From NCBI GenBank assembly GCA_900109895.1, contig FOBR01000010.1, positions 62,001 through 126,000 of the forward strand: a stretch of 64,000 nucleotides of DNA, written 5' to 3'. The translations under genes were made by a program, and so were the position numbers. The notes under the pieces were generated by a model. The model saw nothing but the letters and a program-made list of their open reading frames with translations, was not told the DNA's origin and did not search any database. Positions 9,067-18,987 of the stretch are shown here, one piece after another (the first letter of the stretch is position 1; the number at the start of each line of letters is the position of its first letter). Source of the DNA: a bacterium A37T11 (GTDB lineage Bacteria; Bacteroidota; Bacteroidia; Sphingobacteriales; Sphingobacteriaceae).

Positions 9067-9615
9067 CTATTCAGCCACAATATGGCCTTGCATTACCCCA
9101 TAATGACCAGGAAAACTGCACATAAACTCGTAAGCACCTTTATCCTTCAGCGTAAACTCGATATTATCTGTTTCACCAGGACCTAATAATTTAGTATGAG
9201 CTACGATGGAAGAAGCAAAAGTAGCAGGAATATAATCTTCAGCCTTAGCTTTAATGGCTTCACCTGCCACTGCAGCAAGGTCAGTATTCGGAATCAATAT
9301 TACCACATTATGGCCCATCGCTTCCTTCGGTAAGGATCCGGCATTCTTGAAAGTTAGTTTTACGGATTCACCAGCCTTCACCTTAAATAAGGTTTTGTCA
9401 TACTTCATTTGATCATTCGCTGTCAGCGAAATAGTATTGCTTACCGCAACTGTATCAAGACCTGGAATATCTGGTGTCTGCTCAGCAGGAGCAGCACTTT
9501 GCGTTTCAGTCGTTTGTGTAGAATCTGCTGATGAATTACTGTTTGAATTTCCACCTCCGCATGCAACCAAATACAGGGCTACTGCCAATGCTGGTGCTAA
9601 AAATAATTTTTTCAT
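9067..9615 (-). CDS. Azurin-type cupredoxin lipoprotein
   Basis: A small blue-copper electron carrier. Residues 1-18 form a lipoprotein signal and C19 (LVAC) is the lipidation site, followed by a Ser/Asn/Thr/Gln-rich spacer of about 30 residues that would hold the domain away from the membrane. The cupredoxin domain (about 55-182) has all four type 1 copper ligands of azurin: H102 in GHNVV, then C166, H171 and M175 in the C-terminal CSFPGHYGVM loop. Likely partner is a respiratory enzyme such as a cytochrome oxidase, but none is in the window. A well-formed promoter lies upstream and lpdA follows 10 bases downstream. Confidence 0.92.
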   Translation of the reverse strand: MKKLFLAPALAVALYLVACGGGNSNSNSSADSTQTTETQSAAPAEQTPDIPGLDTVAVSNTISLTANDQMKYDKTLFKVKAGESVKLTFKNAGSLPKEAMGHNVVILIPNTDLAAVAGEAIKAKAEDYIPATFASSIVAHTKLLGPGETDNIEFTLKDKGAYEFMCSFPGHYGVMQGHIVAE

Positions 9616-9637
9616 ATAGTTTTATATTATTACCACA

Positions 9638-9669
9638 CAAAAGTATCATTCTTTATCTAAAATATCAAA
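9638..9669 (-). promoter_or_regulatory. Bacteroidota-type promoter of azurin-lpdA
   Basis: Read on the minus strand: TTTG at 9669-9666, 20 bases, then TACTTTTG at 9645-9638, an exact match to the -33/-7 pattern. The start of transcription would be near 9631, about 16 bases before the azurin ATG. Confidence 0.75.
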
Positions 9670-9685
9670 TTAGTTCAAATTTGGT

Positions 9686-9693
9686 TACTTTTG
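9686..9693 (+). promoter_or_regulatory. -7 box for the LtaS-like gene
   Basis: TACTTTTG fits TAnnTTTG exactly but has no TTG at the usual distance upstream. Transcription from it would start only about 10 bases before the ATG at 9709, giving a nearly leaderless mRNA. It faces away from the azurin promoter. Confidence 0.4.
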
Positions 9694-9708
9694 TGACGGC
9701 CAAATGAA

Positions 9709-11604
9709 ATGGAAAAATCATTATTGCATCGTACGTCACAATTTTTTTACGATATAATCAAATATTATACCTTTTGGGTCATCCTTTCAATGGTTGACCG
9801 GTTTATTCATATCATCTATTTTTACCAAAAAATGAAAGGCATCAATTTGGCAGACTTTTGCCAGTTGCTGTTAAGAGGCGGTCGTATGGACGCTTCCATG
9901 GCAGGCTACATCACCTGTTTCCCTTTTTTGCTATTTACAATCGCCTATATATTTCCTGGTCTTCATTTACGCAATGTATTAAAAGCATACACCTGGCTGG
10001 TTTTATTCTTTTTTGCCCTGGTATCTGTCATAGATATTAACATCTATCGGGAGTGGGGCGAAAAGATGTCATACAAAGTGATCCGGTTGTTTTTAGATAG
10101 CCCACGTGAGGCTATCATCTCCTCATCGTCCAGCCCGCTGTTGCTTTCTGCAGCTATCGGATTGTTCATTTATTCCGTAGGTTTCCTGCTATATACCAGG
10201 CTTTCCGAGCAACTATTACATGTGCGAGGCCGGATGCAATGGTTTACCTATATTCCTGCATTTTTTCTTGGAGCTTTTTTATTGTTTTACGTAATTAGGA
10301 GCGGGCTCAAAACGTCGCCATTAAATCCAAGCATGGCCTATTTTTCTTCGCGCCCTGTGTACAATCATTTGGCAGTTAACACCCAATGGTACTTGCTTGA
10401 TGATGTTTTAAGATCTTCAAAAGGGCGTCAGGATAATTTTTACCACGTTATGGATGACACGGTTGCCAGAGCGTTACTGGCACCCCTCTTCAAAAAACAA
10501 TATCAGCCGGCCTATTCTTTTTTGACCACAGATAGACCAAATGTGGTGTTTATAATTATGGAAAGTTTTACAGCAGATCTCATCGAGCGCCTTGGGGGCG
10601 AAAAAGGCATTAGCCCCCATTTTGAAACGCTCATAGACCAAGGGCTGTTCTTTAACCATATCTATGCAGCATCAGACCGATCTGACAAAGGCATCATCGC
10701 CATCCTCAGCGCGTTCCCAGCGCAGGGTAAAAAAAGCATCATCCTGAATGTAAATAAACATGAACACTTACCGGGCCTGGGGCAGGAGCTTAAACAGCAG
10801 CACTATAGCACCTCATTTTATTATGGGGGTGTGAGTGAATTTTATAATTTTAAAAGCTATATGCTGGCACACGGATATGATCGCGTCACAGATCAGTTTA
10901 GTTTCGCACGGGCAGAAGCGCAATCCAATTGGGGCGTATATGACGGCTTGGTTTTCCGCCGCCAGTTACAAGACCTGCGCCATGAAAAACAGCCATTTTT
11001 TTCAACCTTATTTACCATTAGCAATCACGAGCCATTTCAACTACCAGGACATCATCAATATGGTAACAAAACTAATTCGGATGCCTTTAAAAGTACAGCA
11101 TATTATACAGATAGCGTCCTTTATGACTACCTGGAGCAAGCAAAAAAAGAAAGCTGGTATCAAAATACGCTTTTCGTCATGGTGGCCGATCACGGCCATA
11201 GGCTTCCATTGGAAAAGTGGGAATCATATCACCCAAACCGGTACCGCATTCCATTGTTACTGTTTGGTGCGGCCATCAAACCCGCTTACCGCGGTACCGT
11301 AGTTGAGAAAATAGGCAATCAAACGGACCTGGTCGCTACCCTTCTGGACCAAATGCACCTAAGCAGTGCCCGGTACCCGTGGAGCAGGGATTTGTTGGAC
11401 ACAACGGTGGCACCATTTGCTTTTTTTGACTGGCAAAATGGATTTGGCGTGGTCACCCCACAGCAGCAACTGACGTATGACCAAGAAGGCAAAATGATGG
11501 CCTACAAAAAAAATGAAGGCTTGCCAGAAGCTGAAGATCAAACCTTACTTACCAAGGCCAAAGCCTATATGCAGCTCATCTATAATGATTATCTTCATTA
11601 CTAG
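9709..11604 (+). CDS. LtaS/OpgB-type membrane phosphotransferase (sulfatase fold)
   Basis: The N-terminal third has about five transmembrane helices (within residues 15-205); the rest is an alkaline-phosphatase/sulfatase-fold domain predicted outside the membrane. Metal ligands are suggested by E285 in IIMESF and by VADHGHR near residue 495. The segment ASDRSDKG (321-328) lies where LtaS has its threonine nucleophile, making S325 the probable nucleophile. In Gram-negatives such enzymes move phosphoglycerol or phosphoethanolamine from phospholipids to surface glycans; the substrate here is unknown. Its stop shares the palindrome CTAG with the stop of the convergent gene (11601-11604). The family call is firm, the substrate is not. 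Confidence 0.85.
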   Translation: MEKSLLHRTSQFFYDIIKYYTFWVILSMVDRFIHIIYFYQKMKGINLADFCQLLLRGGRMDASMAGYITCFPFLLFTIAYIFPGLHLRNVLKAYTWLVLFFFALVSVIDINIYREWGEKMSYKVIRLFLDSPREAIISSSSSPLLLSAAIGLFIYSVGFLLYTRLSEQLLHVRGRMQWFTYIPAFFLGAFLLFYVIRSGLKTSPLNPSMAYFSSRPVYNHLAVNTQWYLLDDVLRSSKGRQDNFYHVMDDTVARALLAPLFKKQYQPAYSFLTTDRPNVVFIIMESFTADLIERLGGEKGISPHFETLIDQGLFFNHIYAASDRSDKGIIAILSAFPAQGKKSIILNVNKHEHLPGLGQELKQQHYSTSFYYGGVSEFYNFKSYMLAHGYDRVTDQFSFARAEAQSNWGVYDGLVFRRQLQDLRHEKQPFFSTLFTISNHEPFQLPGHHQYGNKTNSDAFKSTAYYTDSVLYDYLEQAKKESWYQNTLFVMVADHGHRLPLEKWESYHPNRYRIPLLLFGAAIKPAYRGTVVEKIGNQTDLVATLLDQMHLSSARYPWSRDLLDTTVAPFAFFDWQNGFGVVTPQQQLTYDQEGKMMAYKKNEGLPEAEDQTLLTKAKAYMQLIYNDYLHY

Positions 11605-12623
11605 TCAAGGCTAACCCGCTTTTTAAGGCTATAACTTTGGCCAATATTATAGCGCAGCATAAACTGCTCCTGGTTATCCATGGCCCCATTCGTAAAATGA
11701 AAGCTGGCAATAAATTTCCCTTCCAGGTTTTTAAAGCGTAGTGCGGCCCAGCCAAATTCCAGGCGATTATACGATTTTGTATTATAAAGCCGGTCCCCAT
11801 TGGCGATATCCTGTTTTTCCCCGGCATAAAAAGTATCAAAGATGGAAAACCGCCGGTATTCCATATACAAATGTGCAAGTACTCCTTTAGGCACATTCCA
11901 TCCAGGATGGTTACGATGACGATCAAACGACATTAGCAGACCTGCATTCAGATCGAGCGAATCGAGAAACGTATGATGGCTCAGGTTGGCTCCAATATTC
12001 ACATTGACGGCAGCATTATCGCGCAAAGGGCGCGTAGAGTCTGGAATCATGGCACCCGCATCGTGAAATAAAGTCGCATAATCGCTAAGGTATAGAACCC
12101 CAGCATTAAATTTCCCTGAAAGACCTACCAAAAATTGTTCCCGAGCTGTTTCAGTTTGCCTGCTTGTCCAGTCAATCCAAAGCTGCTGCATCACATGCTG
12201 GTTTGCATAGCGGAGCAACAACCCTTCAATATTCGGGCGGTAATACATCAGCGTGTCATTTAAAATGGCCCGGGGTACATCTTTTAACAAGTCATAACGG
12301 GGAAACATCCCGATGTAAAAGTCAAAACCTTTGTCTTTAAAATTATAATAGATTACCGGATTCACTTTGTCCAATCCCTTAGAAGAGCCAAATTCATGCA
12401 GAAAACTCGCACCTACCCGAAGATGGTGTACGCTGTCTATCTGTAAACCTATTTCGGGTGAAAGGCGGATGCCCAGGATTGACTGCGAGTAGCCATTCGA
12501 ATTATTATATTCCCTATTGTCAGCAAAACCAAAAGTATTCACCTTCCACTCCAGTCGTTGCTGGGCCGAAACCCGTACTTGCAGTGCTGCCAGTACACAC
12601 AAAAAAAACAAACGTTTCATCAT
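11601..12623 (-). CDS. Exported beta-barrel-like protein of unknown function
   Basis: A 340-residue protein with a clear Sec signal peptide (MMKRLFFLCVLAALQVRVSA, cleavage before QQ). The mature part is rich in aromatic residues and alternating patterns (for example GFDFYIGMFPRYDLL, LEFGWAALRFKNLEGKF) as in outer-membrane beta barrels, and it ends in a hydrophobic strand rather than an aromatic terminus. I do not recognise the family. Its ATG overlaps the TGA of the upstream glycosyltransferase (ATGA at 12623-12620), so the two are likely translated together and may act on the same surface glycan. Confidence 0.7.
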   Translation of the reverse strand: MMKRLFFLCVLAALQVRVSAQQRLEWKVNTFGFADNREYNNSNGYSQSILGIRLSPEIGLQIDSVHHLRVGASFLHEFGSSKGLDKVNPVIYYNFKDKGFDFYIGMFPRYDLLKDVPRAILNDTLMYYRPNIEGLLLRYANQHVMQQLWIDWTSRQTETAREQFLVGLSGKFNAGVLYLSDYATLFHDAGAMIPDSTRPLRDNAAVNVNIGANLSHHTFLDSLDLNAGLLMSFDRHRNHPGWNVPKGVLAHLYMEYRRFSIFDTFYAGEKQDIANGDRLYNTKSYNRLEFGWAALRFKNLEGKFIASFHFTNGAMDNQEQFMLRYNIGQSYSLKKRVSLD

Positions 12624-14329
12624 AAAACTTCAATTGTATATTTATCACTATTTCTCGATCCAACAAAAGGGTCCGTACGTACAGAGAAAATCAGTAAGTA
12701 CTTGCCCGGCAAATCGGGGGCTATAATCCGGGCATCGATAAATTTTGTCTGCCCGGGGGCAATAACCAACCCCTTATAGTCGGCCCCAATTTCTGCATAA
12801 TGACCACGTTCATAAGCCTGTGTGGCATACCCATATTCTAATATGCAAGGCCATTTTGCGCCAGTATTTGAAAAGTTGATCGTATCACGGTAAGGATTGC
12901 TAATATATAGGCGAATGGCCTGTTCGGCACCGGCTGTCGTGCGCTTAATTAAACCTTCAGCCCTGATCGTCAATTTTTGATAAATCCGCACCCTATCCAG
13001 CATTTGGCCGTAAAAGGTGCCCTTGCTGGTTTTAATGGTATCCTGGCCTGCCATATCCATTGACCATCCACGCACGTAATAGGCACTTTTGTGCTGCAGG
13101 CTGTCTTCAATAGGCCACCTGTCAAATTGCGTCTTCCGGTAATCACGTCCATCATAGGCCATACCTTTGGTCGTATTATTATAAAAATCATATACGGAGG
13201 CATCCTGGAAGCCTCCGTCAATAATTGTGTACCCATCTCCAGCTTTTTCGTGAATTGCATGGGCAAATTTCTGGTTGCCGTTAAAGCTTTTCAGAGCAGG
13301 GAGCTTCTTCAAGCCAGGCAAAGGTATCAGCAATAACAAACGCACTAATAGTAGCAGGGCAATATCTAAATAAGTAAGCTTAATAAACCAGCGGGGTACT
13401 TGCGAAAAGTCTTTAAAATAAATGGCCGAAAGCAAAAAAAAGGCAATAAAAGCCAACAAGGTCCAATGGGGCTGAACATTCCCCTTCAGCGTGCTGACCA
13501 GGAAAAAAAGCATGATGCCGAAAAAGTTTACTTTTAGTGCGCGTAAAAATGGATCAGTTGCTTTGAACCGAAACACTTTATAATACAAAAACCAACCAGT
13601 CAAAGGGCCTGCCACCAGCAGCTGCCCCAATATAAAATCACTGCTGTAATTAAATTTATAAGGTTTTGCAGATCGATCTATAATATGGAAGTGTATAGAC
13701 GGATAGCCGTTATGTATTTGCCAAAAAATATGGGGCAAGTACAAGGCGAAGGACCCAACCAGGATGAACCAAAGGGAAGGCCTTTTTAATATCGTCCAGT
13801 TAGCCAGCACACAGCAGCCAAGAACAAGTACCGCATGATACTTGCTATAAAGCATTCCTGACACAATCAAAATCATCAACATAGCCAGCCAGTAGCTATC
13901 CTGTTTCAGGTAGCGATGGTAGGCATAAAAAAAGAGCACACTAAAAAAAAACAACGGGCTGTCGGGTGTGGTAATAAAGCCATATACATGGAAAAGCACG
14001 ATGCCGCTAAACAATAAAATAAACAAGCGTACACTAACGCCATACGGCTTCACAATCTGCCAAAGAAAATAAATGGCAAGGGCGTCAGTGAGTACGGTAA
14101 CCAGGCGCAACGTAAATGGAGCATGAAAAAAAAACATGCCCGCCCGGATAAAAAGTGCCACCATGGGAGGATGGTCAAAATAGCCCCAATCCAGGAATTG
14201 CGCATACAACCAATAATATGCTTCATCATCATGCAGCTCGGTAAAAGCTGCTTGCACGAGGTTGAGCAGGAGCCAGATACCTAAAAACGTAAATAATAAA
14301 GATTTTCCTGTATGCCTCAACTTGATCAT
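12620..14329 (-). CDS. GT39/ArnT-type integral membrane glycosyltransferase
   Basis: A polytopic membrane enzyme (about 10-12 helices in the first 370 residues) followed by a soluble domain of about 190 residues. The first outer loop carries DDEAYYW (34-40) and DHPP (52-55), the acid pair and DHPP motif of the PMT/ArnT superfamily, which uses polyprenyl-phosphate sugars on the outer face of the inner membrane. The closest annotated type is the dolichyl-phosphate-mannose or lipid A arabinosyl transferase group. GtrA, a likely flippase for polyprenyl-phosphate sugars, is encoded immediately upstream (7-base gap), which fits a shared pathway. Acceptor unknown. Confidence 0.85.
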   Translation of the reverse strand: MIKLRHTGKSLLFTFLGIWLLLNLVQAAFTELHDDEAYYWLYAQFLDWGYFDHPPMVALFIRAGMFFFHAPFTLRLVTVLTDALAIYFLWQIVKPYGVSVRLFILLFSGIVLFHVYGFITTPDSPLFFFSVLFFYAYHRYLKQDSYWLAMLMILIVSGMLYSKYHAVLVLGCCVLANWTILKRPSLWFILVGSFALYLPHIFWQIHNGYPSIHFHIIDRSAKPYKFNYSSDFILGQLLVAGPLTGWFLYYKVFRFKATDPFLRALKVNFFGIMLFFLVSTLKGNVQPHWTLLAFIAFFLLSAIYFKDFSQVPRWFIKLTYLDIALLLLVRLLLLIPLPGLKKLPALKSFNGNQKFAHAIHEKAGDGYTIIDGGFQDASVYDFYNNTTKGMAYDGRDYRKTQFDRWPIEDSLQHKSAYYVRGWSMDMAGQDTIKTSKGTFYGQMLDRVRIYQKLTIRAEGLIKRTTAGAEQAIRLYISNPYRDTINFSNTGAKWPCILEYGYATQAYERGHYAEIGADYKGLVIAPGQTKFIDARIIAPDLPGKYLLIFSVRTDPFVGSRNSDKYTIEVL

Positions 14330-14335
14330 GAACTG

Positions 14336-14728
14336 TCAGGACGCAAAGGTATACATATAATTGGCCAAAAAATTCCAGATGGAAACCAACGCAACCGCGC
14401 CTAACTTCGCCAGGTAAAAATTAATTTTCAAACGGTCGTTCAACACATAAACAATCGCATTGTTCACGGCCAGGCCGATGACAGCAATTATAAAAAATTT
14501 TGAAAACTCCATAAGTCGGGCCTCATGGCCGTTAGCCATAAATGTCCAATAACGGTTTAAAAAATAGTTACTAATAGTAGCCAGCACAAACCCCAATGAA
14601 TTGGCCAGGTATTTATGCAACCCCAGTTTTTCCTTACATACATAGGTAACCCCAAAGTCTACCAGCATCCCTGATAAACCGACAATTCCGAATTTAATGA
14701 ATTTCAGGAAAAACCCGGGACTAAACAT
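14336..14728 (-). CDS. GtrA-family membrane protein
   Basis: A 130-residue protein with four transmembrane helices and the GtrA opening FIKFGIVGLSGMLVDFG. GtrA proteins are thought to flip polyprenyl-phosphate-linked sugars or otherwise help surface glycosylation. The ATG at 14728 is preferred because it starts just before the domain and leaves a 10-base gap after sucB; the longer frame from 14773 would overlap sucB by 35 bases and adds residues outside the family. It reads into the membrane glycosyltransferase, so the two probably form a functional pair. Confidence 0.85.
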   Translation of the reverse strand: MFSPGFFLKFIKFGIVGLSGMLVDFGVTYVCKEKLGLHKYLANSLGFVLATISNYFLNRYWTFMANGHEARLMEFSKFFIIAVIGLAVNNAIVYVLNDRLKINFYLAKLGAVALVSIWNFLANYMYTFAS

Positions 14729-14738
14729 TTTCAGGCCC

Positions 14739-16040
14739 CTAAACGCCCAGCAGTAGGCGTGAAGGATCTTCAAGCAACTGTTTTACGCGTACAAGGAAAC
14801 TGACAGATTCACGTCCATCCACAATACGATGATCATATGAAAGGGCAATATACATCATCGGTCTAATCACCACCTGCCCATTAATAGCAACGGGGCGCTC
14901 AATAATATTATGCATACCTAAAATAGCCGATTGAGGAGCATTGATGATGGGTGTAGACATCATCGAACCGAAAACACCACCATTGGTGATCGTAAATGTA
15001 CCGCCAGTCATTTCATCAATAGTTAATTTATTATCCCGTGCCTTTCCCGCAAGGGTGGCCACAGCTTTTTCAATTTCATCCAGAGAAAGAGACTCTGCAT
15101 TCCGGATAACAGGGACTACAAGACCTTTAGGAGCCGATACAGCGATCGAAATATCTGCAAAATCGCTGTACACAATCTCATTGTCGTCAATACGCGCATT
15201 CACTGCAGGCCACTCTTTCAAGGCAACCGTAACCGCCTTCGTAAAGAAAGACATAAAACCAAGGCCTACCCCAAACTTTTCCTTAAACTTATCTTTGTAT
15301 TTAGCGCGCAGATCCATCACCGGTTTCATATCCACCTCATTAAAAGTGGTCAGCATGGCCGTTTCATTTTTAACAGTTACCAAGCGTTTGGCTACCGTTT
15401 TACGCAAGGATGACATCTTTTCCCGGCGTTCATTGCGGCTACCAGGAGCTGCGCTGACAACTGCAGCCGGAGCGGCAGGTTTGTTTTCTGCTGGAGCAGA
15501 AACAGCACTTGGCGCTTTAGGCTTGGCGTTTTCCGCAGATAGAGCATCTTCTTTCGTAATACGGCCATCCTTACCAGTACCTTTGATACCAGCGGGATCA
15601 ATTCCTTTTTCTTTTAAAATTTTAGCAGCAGCAGGAGAGGGAGTACCAGCCGCATAACTGTCTTCACTTTCTGCATCGATAGGAGCAGGGCTACTTGCTG
15701 GAGCAGCAACGGCTACAGCTGCCGGAGCAGCGTTTGAAGCTTGCGGAGCACTTTCAGCTTTAGGCTTTTCGCCTTCCGCTTTCGGGCTTTCCGCTTTCGT
15801 AGCAGAGCCTTCTTCAATCGTAGCAACCACGGCACCAATTTCAAGGGTGTCACCTTCCTGGGCCACAATTTTTAATATACCCGCTTTTTCGGCAGGAAGT
15901 TCAAAAGTAGCTTTGTCCGATTCCAATTCGGCAATGTTTTCATCCATTTCCACAAAGTCACCATCTTTTTTCAGCCATTGAGAAAGGGTTACTTCTGTGA
16001 TAGACTCACCGACGGTCGGTACTTTTATTTCTAAACTCAT
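14739..16040 (-). CDS. sucB: Dihydrolipoyllysine succinyltransferase, E2 of 2-oxoglutarate dehydrogenase
   Basis: The E2 core of the 2-oxoglutarate dehydrogenase complex of the TCA cycle. Domain order: lipoyl domain (1-75) with the lipoylated lysine K43 in ESDKATFE; Ala/Pro-rich flexible linker; peripheral subunit-binding domain (about 129-168); second Ala/Pro linker; catalytic acyltransferase domain with [10 protein letters not shown] (402-411), where H404 and D408 are catalytic. Length 433 is normal. Gene order sucA-sucB with a 20-base gap supports the 2-oxoglutarate rather than pyruvate complex. Confidence 0.95.
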   Translation of the reverse strand: MSLEIKVPTVGESITEVTLSQWLKKDGDFVEMDENIAELESDKATFELPAEKAGILKIVAQEGDTLEIGAVVATIEEGSATKAESPKAEGEKPKAESAPQASNAAPAAVAVAAPASSPAPIDAESEDSYAAGTPSPAAAKILKEKGIDPAGIKGTGKDGRITKEDALSAENAKPKAPSAVSAPAENKPAAPAAVVSAAPGSRNERREKMSSLRKTVAKRLVTVKNETAMLTTFNEVDMKPVMDLRAKYKDKFKEKFGVGLGFMSFFTKAVTVALKEWPAVNARIDDNEIVYSDFADISIAVSAPKGLVVPVIRNAESLSLDEIEKAVATLAGKARDNKLTIDEMTGGTFTITNGGVFGSMMSTPIINAPQSAILGMHNIIERPVAINGQVVIRPMMYIALSYDHRIVDGRESVSFLVRVKQLLEDPSRLLLGV

Positions 16041-16060
16041 AATTATTCAATCCTATTATA

Positions 16061-18952
16061 TTAATCTACTTTAGCAGCTACTTTCGTATTTTTCTTAACC
16101 TCCTCAGCAACCCTTTTACCAGCAGTCTTAGTTTTACCAGCAGTTTTAGATTTGACAGCCGCGGGTTTAGCAGCCCCGTTTGATGCAGCTTTTACCTCTA
16201 CGGCAGCCACACCATTATCAAAAGCACGCGCCACCAGGGCCAATTGTTGCGCAATATGCTGTTTAGCATATCCGGTGGCCGTACTGCTTGCTTCCTTGCG
16301 GGAAATTACTTCCAGTGAAATTGACCGGTTACGTAATTTACGGCATATATATGGCCAGCCACCCATATTTTCTGGTTCTTCCTGCACCCAGAAAAGGTCC
16401 TTCGCATTTTTATATTTATTTTTAATAGAACGAAGCTTGTCCATAGGAGTCGGGTACAGCTGTTCCACACGAACAATGGCCACATCCTTTCGTTTATCCG
16501 CCTGCTGTTTTTCTAACAAATCATAATAAACCTTGCCGGTACAAAATAACAGCCTGGTCACCTTGTCTGTAGTCACAAATGAATCATCAATCACCTCCTG
16601 AAATTGTCCTTTGGTAAAATCAGTCAGCGGGCTAACAACCTTTGGATGGCGCAACAAACTTTTTGGTGTAAAAATAATAAGCGGCTTGCGGAAATCCCGG
16701 TGTAACTGGCGACGCAGAATGTGAAAGAAATTAGCCGGAGTGGTACAATTAGCAATCTGAATGTTGTTATCAGCGCAAAGTTCCAAAAAGCGCTCTACAC
16801 GGGCAGAAGAATGTTCAGGTCCCTGGCCTTCCAAGCCATGGGGCAAAAACATCACCAAGCCATTAGAACGGCGCCATTTAGTCTCAGCACTCGATATATA
16901 TTGGTCAACAATCGTTTGGGCACCGTTATAGAAATCGCCAAACTGAGCCTCCCAAATTGTTAACGATTGCGGGTTTGCCAGGGCATAACCATACTCAAAA
17001 CCCAATACCCCATACTCAGAAAGAAGCGAGTTAAAAACATGGAAGTTCACATTTCCATCATTTATCTGTTGTAAAGGCACATATTCTTCCTCAGAATCTT
17101 CCAGCGTGAGTACAGAATGTCGGTGAGAAAAAGTACCCCGCTTAACATCCTGACCACTAAGCCTAACCCTAAAACCCTCACTCAGCAAAGTACCATAAGC
17201 CATAAGTTCACCCATAGCCCAGTCATAAACCTTCGTTTCAGACATCTTAAGGCGCTCTTCAAACAATTTGGATATCTTACGAAAAAATTTCTTATCGGTT
17301 GGGAGCGTACTGATTTGTTTGGCGAGTTCTAAAAATTTCTTTTCCGGAAAACCTGTCTTTGCCGGCACAAAAATATCTTCATACTTAGCCTTCCGCAACC
17401 CTTTCCAGGCGCCAGAATACATGGGGTTGTCTGGAGGAAGGTTAGCTTCTTCTTTCGATTCGTCCAAGCGCGCCTGTAACAAAGCCCTGAAGTCCTTCTC
17501 CATTTCTTTCGCCAGGCCCGCATCCACGCTTCCTTGCTCCAACAACTTCTTATTATAAATCTCGCGGGGATTTGGATGCTGCTCTATGGCCTTATATAAT
17601 AAAGGTTGCGTAAACTTAGGCTCGTCAGCCTCATTGTGTCCATATCTGCGGTAACACAACAAGTCAATAAACACGTCAGTATGGTATTTTTGACGGTATT
17701 CAACCGCCATATCAATAGCAAAAACCAACGCTTCCGGATCATCACCATTCACATGGAACACCGGTGAAAGCGTTACCTTAGCAATATCTGTACAATACGT
17801 AGAAGAACGTCCATCCTTAAAGTTTGTCGTAAACCCAACCTGATTGTTCACCACAATATGGATCGTACCACCCGTTTTATAGCCTTCAAGCCTTGACATT
17901 TGCAGCACTTCGTAAACAATGCCCTGTGCAGCCACAGCAGCATCCCCGTGTATCAGGATCGGAGCGATGCGCGAAGAATCGCCTTCATATTTCATATCCA
18001 GTTTGGAGCGCACAATGCCTTCCACCACCGGGTCAACCGTTTCCAGATGCGAAGGATTGGGCACCAAGCTCAAGTGCACATCCTTACCGGCATAGGTCTT
18101 AATGTCTGTAGAATAACCCAAATGGTATTTCACATCACCGCCAAAATCCTGCTCGGCCGAATCCGCATACGTCTTGCCCTCAAATTCAGAAAAAACGGTT
18201 TCGTATGATTTATTCAGAATATTAGTAAGCACATTCAGGCGGCCGCGGTGCGCCATACCAATCACAAACTCTTCTATCCCCAAGTCAGCACCTTTATTAA
18301 TAACCGAATCAAGGGCTGGGATCAAACTTTCGGCACCCTCCAGTGAAAAACGTTTTTGACCCAAAAATTTCGTTCCCAGGAAATTTTCAAAAACAACCGC
18401 TTCGTTTAGCTTTTGAAGGATCCGCTTTTTCTCATCCAATGAAAAGTTAGGCTGGTTGCGCGTACTTTCCATATGGGTTTGTAACCATTTAATTTTATCC
18501 GGGCTCCGGATAAACGTAAACTCAGCGCCAATACTGCGACAATACGTTTCTTCAATCAGCGCACGGATGTCGCGCAGCTTGGCAGGGCCCAGACCCACTT
18601 CCACGCCGGCATTAAATACAGTGTCCATATCCGCCTCACTCAGGCCAAACGTTTCCAGCTCCTTTCCCGGATAATACTTGCGGCGTTGCCGCACCGGATT
18701 CGTTTCTGTAAACAAATGACCCCGGTCCCGATAGCCGTTAATCATGTTCAGCACATTGATCTCCTTTAAAAAGTGTGCTGGGATGTCTTCGGAAGAAGCG
18801 GCCCCCTGTGGTGGGGTATCTTGGCCAAAATCAAAACCTTCAAAAAATTTTTGCCAGCCAAAATCAACTGATTCAGGATCTTTTTGGTAAGATTGGTAGA
18901 GTGAATCTATGTACGCTGAGTCAGCGTTACTTAAATAAGAAAGCGTGTCCAT
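16061..18952 (-). CDS. sucA: 2-oxoglutarate dehydrogenase E1 with basic C-terminal tail
   Basis: The thiamine-diphosphate E1 that decarboxylates 2-oxoglutarate and hands the succinyl group to E2. It has the N-terminal YLSNADSAYIDSLY helix that docks on E2, the MAHRGRLNVL segment, HGDAAVAAQG, and a C-terminal transketolase-like domain with LPHGLEGQGPEHSSAR. The homologous part ends near residue 910. The last 46 residues (918-963) are a Lys/Ala/Thr-rich tail with 11 lysines that does not belong to the usual enzyme. The gene heads the sucAB pair and lies 35 bases after the photolyase gene. Confidence 0.95.
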   Translation of the reverse strand: MDTLSYLSNADSAYIDSLYQSYQKDPESVDFGWQKFFEGFDFGQDTPPQGAASSEDIPAHFLKEINVLNMINGYRDRGHLFTETNPVRQRRKYYPGKELETFGLSEADMDTVFNAGVEVGLGPAKLRDIRALIEETYCRSIGAEFTFIRSPDKIKWLQTHMESTRNQPNFSLDEKKRILQKLNEAVVFENFLGTKFLGQKRFSLEGAESLIPALDSVINKGADLGIEEFVIGMAHRGRLNVLTNILNKSYETVFSEFEGKTYADSAEQDFGGDVKYHLGYSTDIKTYAGKDVHLSLVPNPSHLETVDPVVEGIVRSKLDMKYEGDSSRIAPILIHGDAAVAAQGIVYEVLQMSRLEGYKTGGTIHIVVNNQVGFTTNFKDGRSSTYCTDIAKVTLSPVFHVNGDDPEALVFAIDMAVEYRQKYHTDVFIDLLCYRRYGHNEADEPKFTQPLLYKAIEQHPNPREIYNKKLLEQGSVDAGLAKEMEKDFRALLQARLDESKEEANLPPDNPMYSGAWKGLRKAKYEDIFVPAKTGFPEKKFLELAKQISTLPTDKKFFRKISKLFEERLKMSETKVYDWAMGELMAYGTLLSEGFRVRLSGQDVKRGTFSHRHSVLTLEDSEEEYVPLQQINDGNVNFHVFNSLLSEYGVLGFEYGYALANPQSLTIWEAQFGDFYNGAQTIVDQYISSAETKWRRSNGLVMFLPHGLEGQGPEHSSARVERFLELCADNNIQIANCTTPANFFHILRRQLHRDFRKPLIIFTPKSLLRHPKVVSPLTDFTKGQFQEVIDDSFVTTDKVTRLLFCTGKVYYDLLEKQQADKRKDVAIVRVEQLYPTPMDKLRSIKNKYKNAKDLFWVQEEPENMGGWPYICRKLRNRSISLEVISRKEASSTATGYAKQHIAQQLALVARAFDNGVAAVEVKAASNGAAKPAAVKSKTAGKTKTAGKRVAEEVKKNTKVAAKVD

Positions 18953-18987
18953 TTAGTTTTAAAAACAATGATGCGCAAAGTTATGAA

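Noticed and set aside
14941-15657. 238-codon rightward frame opposite sucB
   Set aside because: Shadow of the Ala/Pro-rich linkers and catalytic domain of sucB; low complexity.
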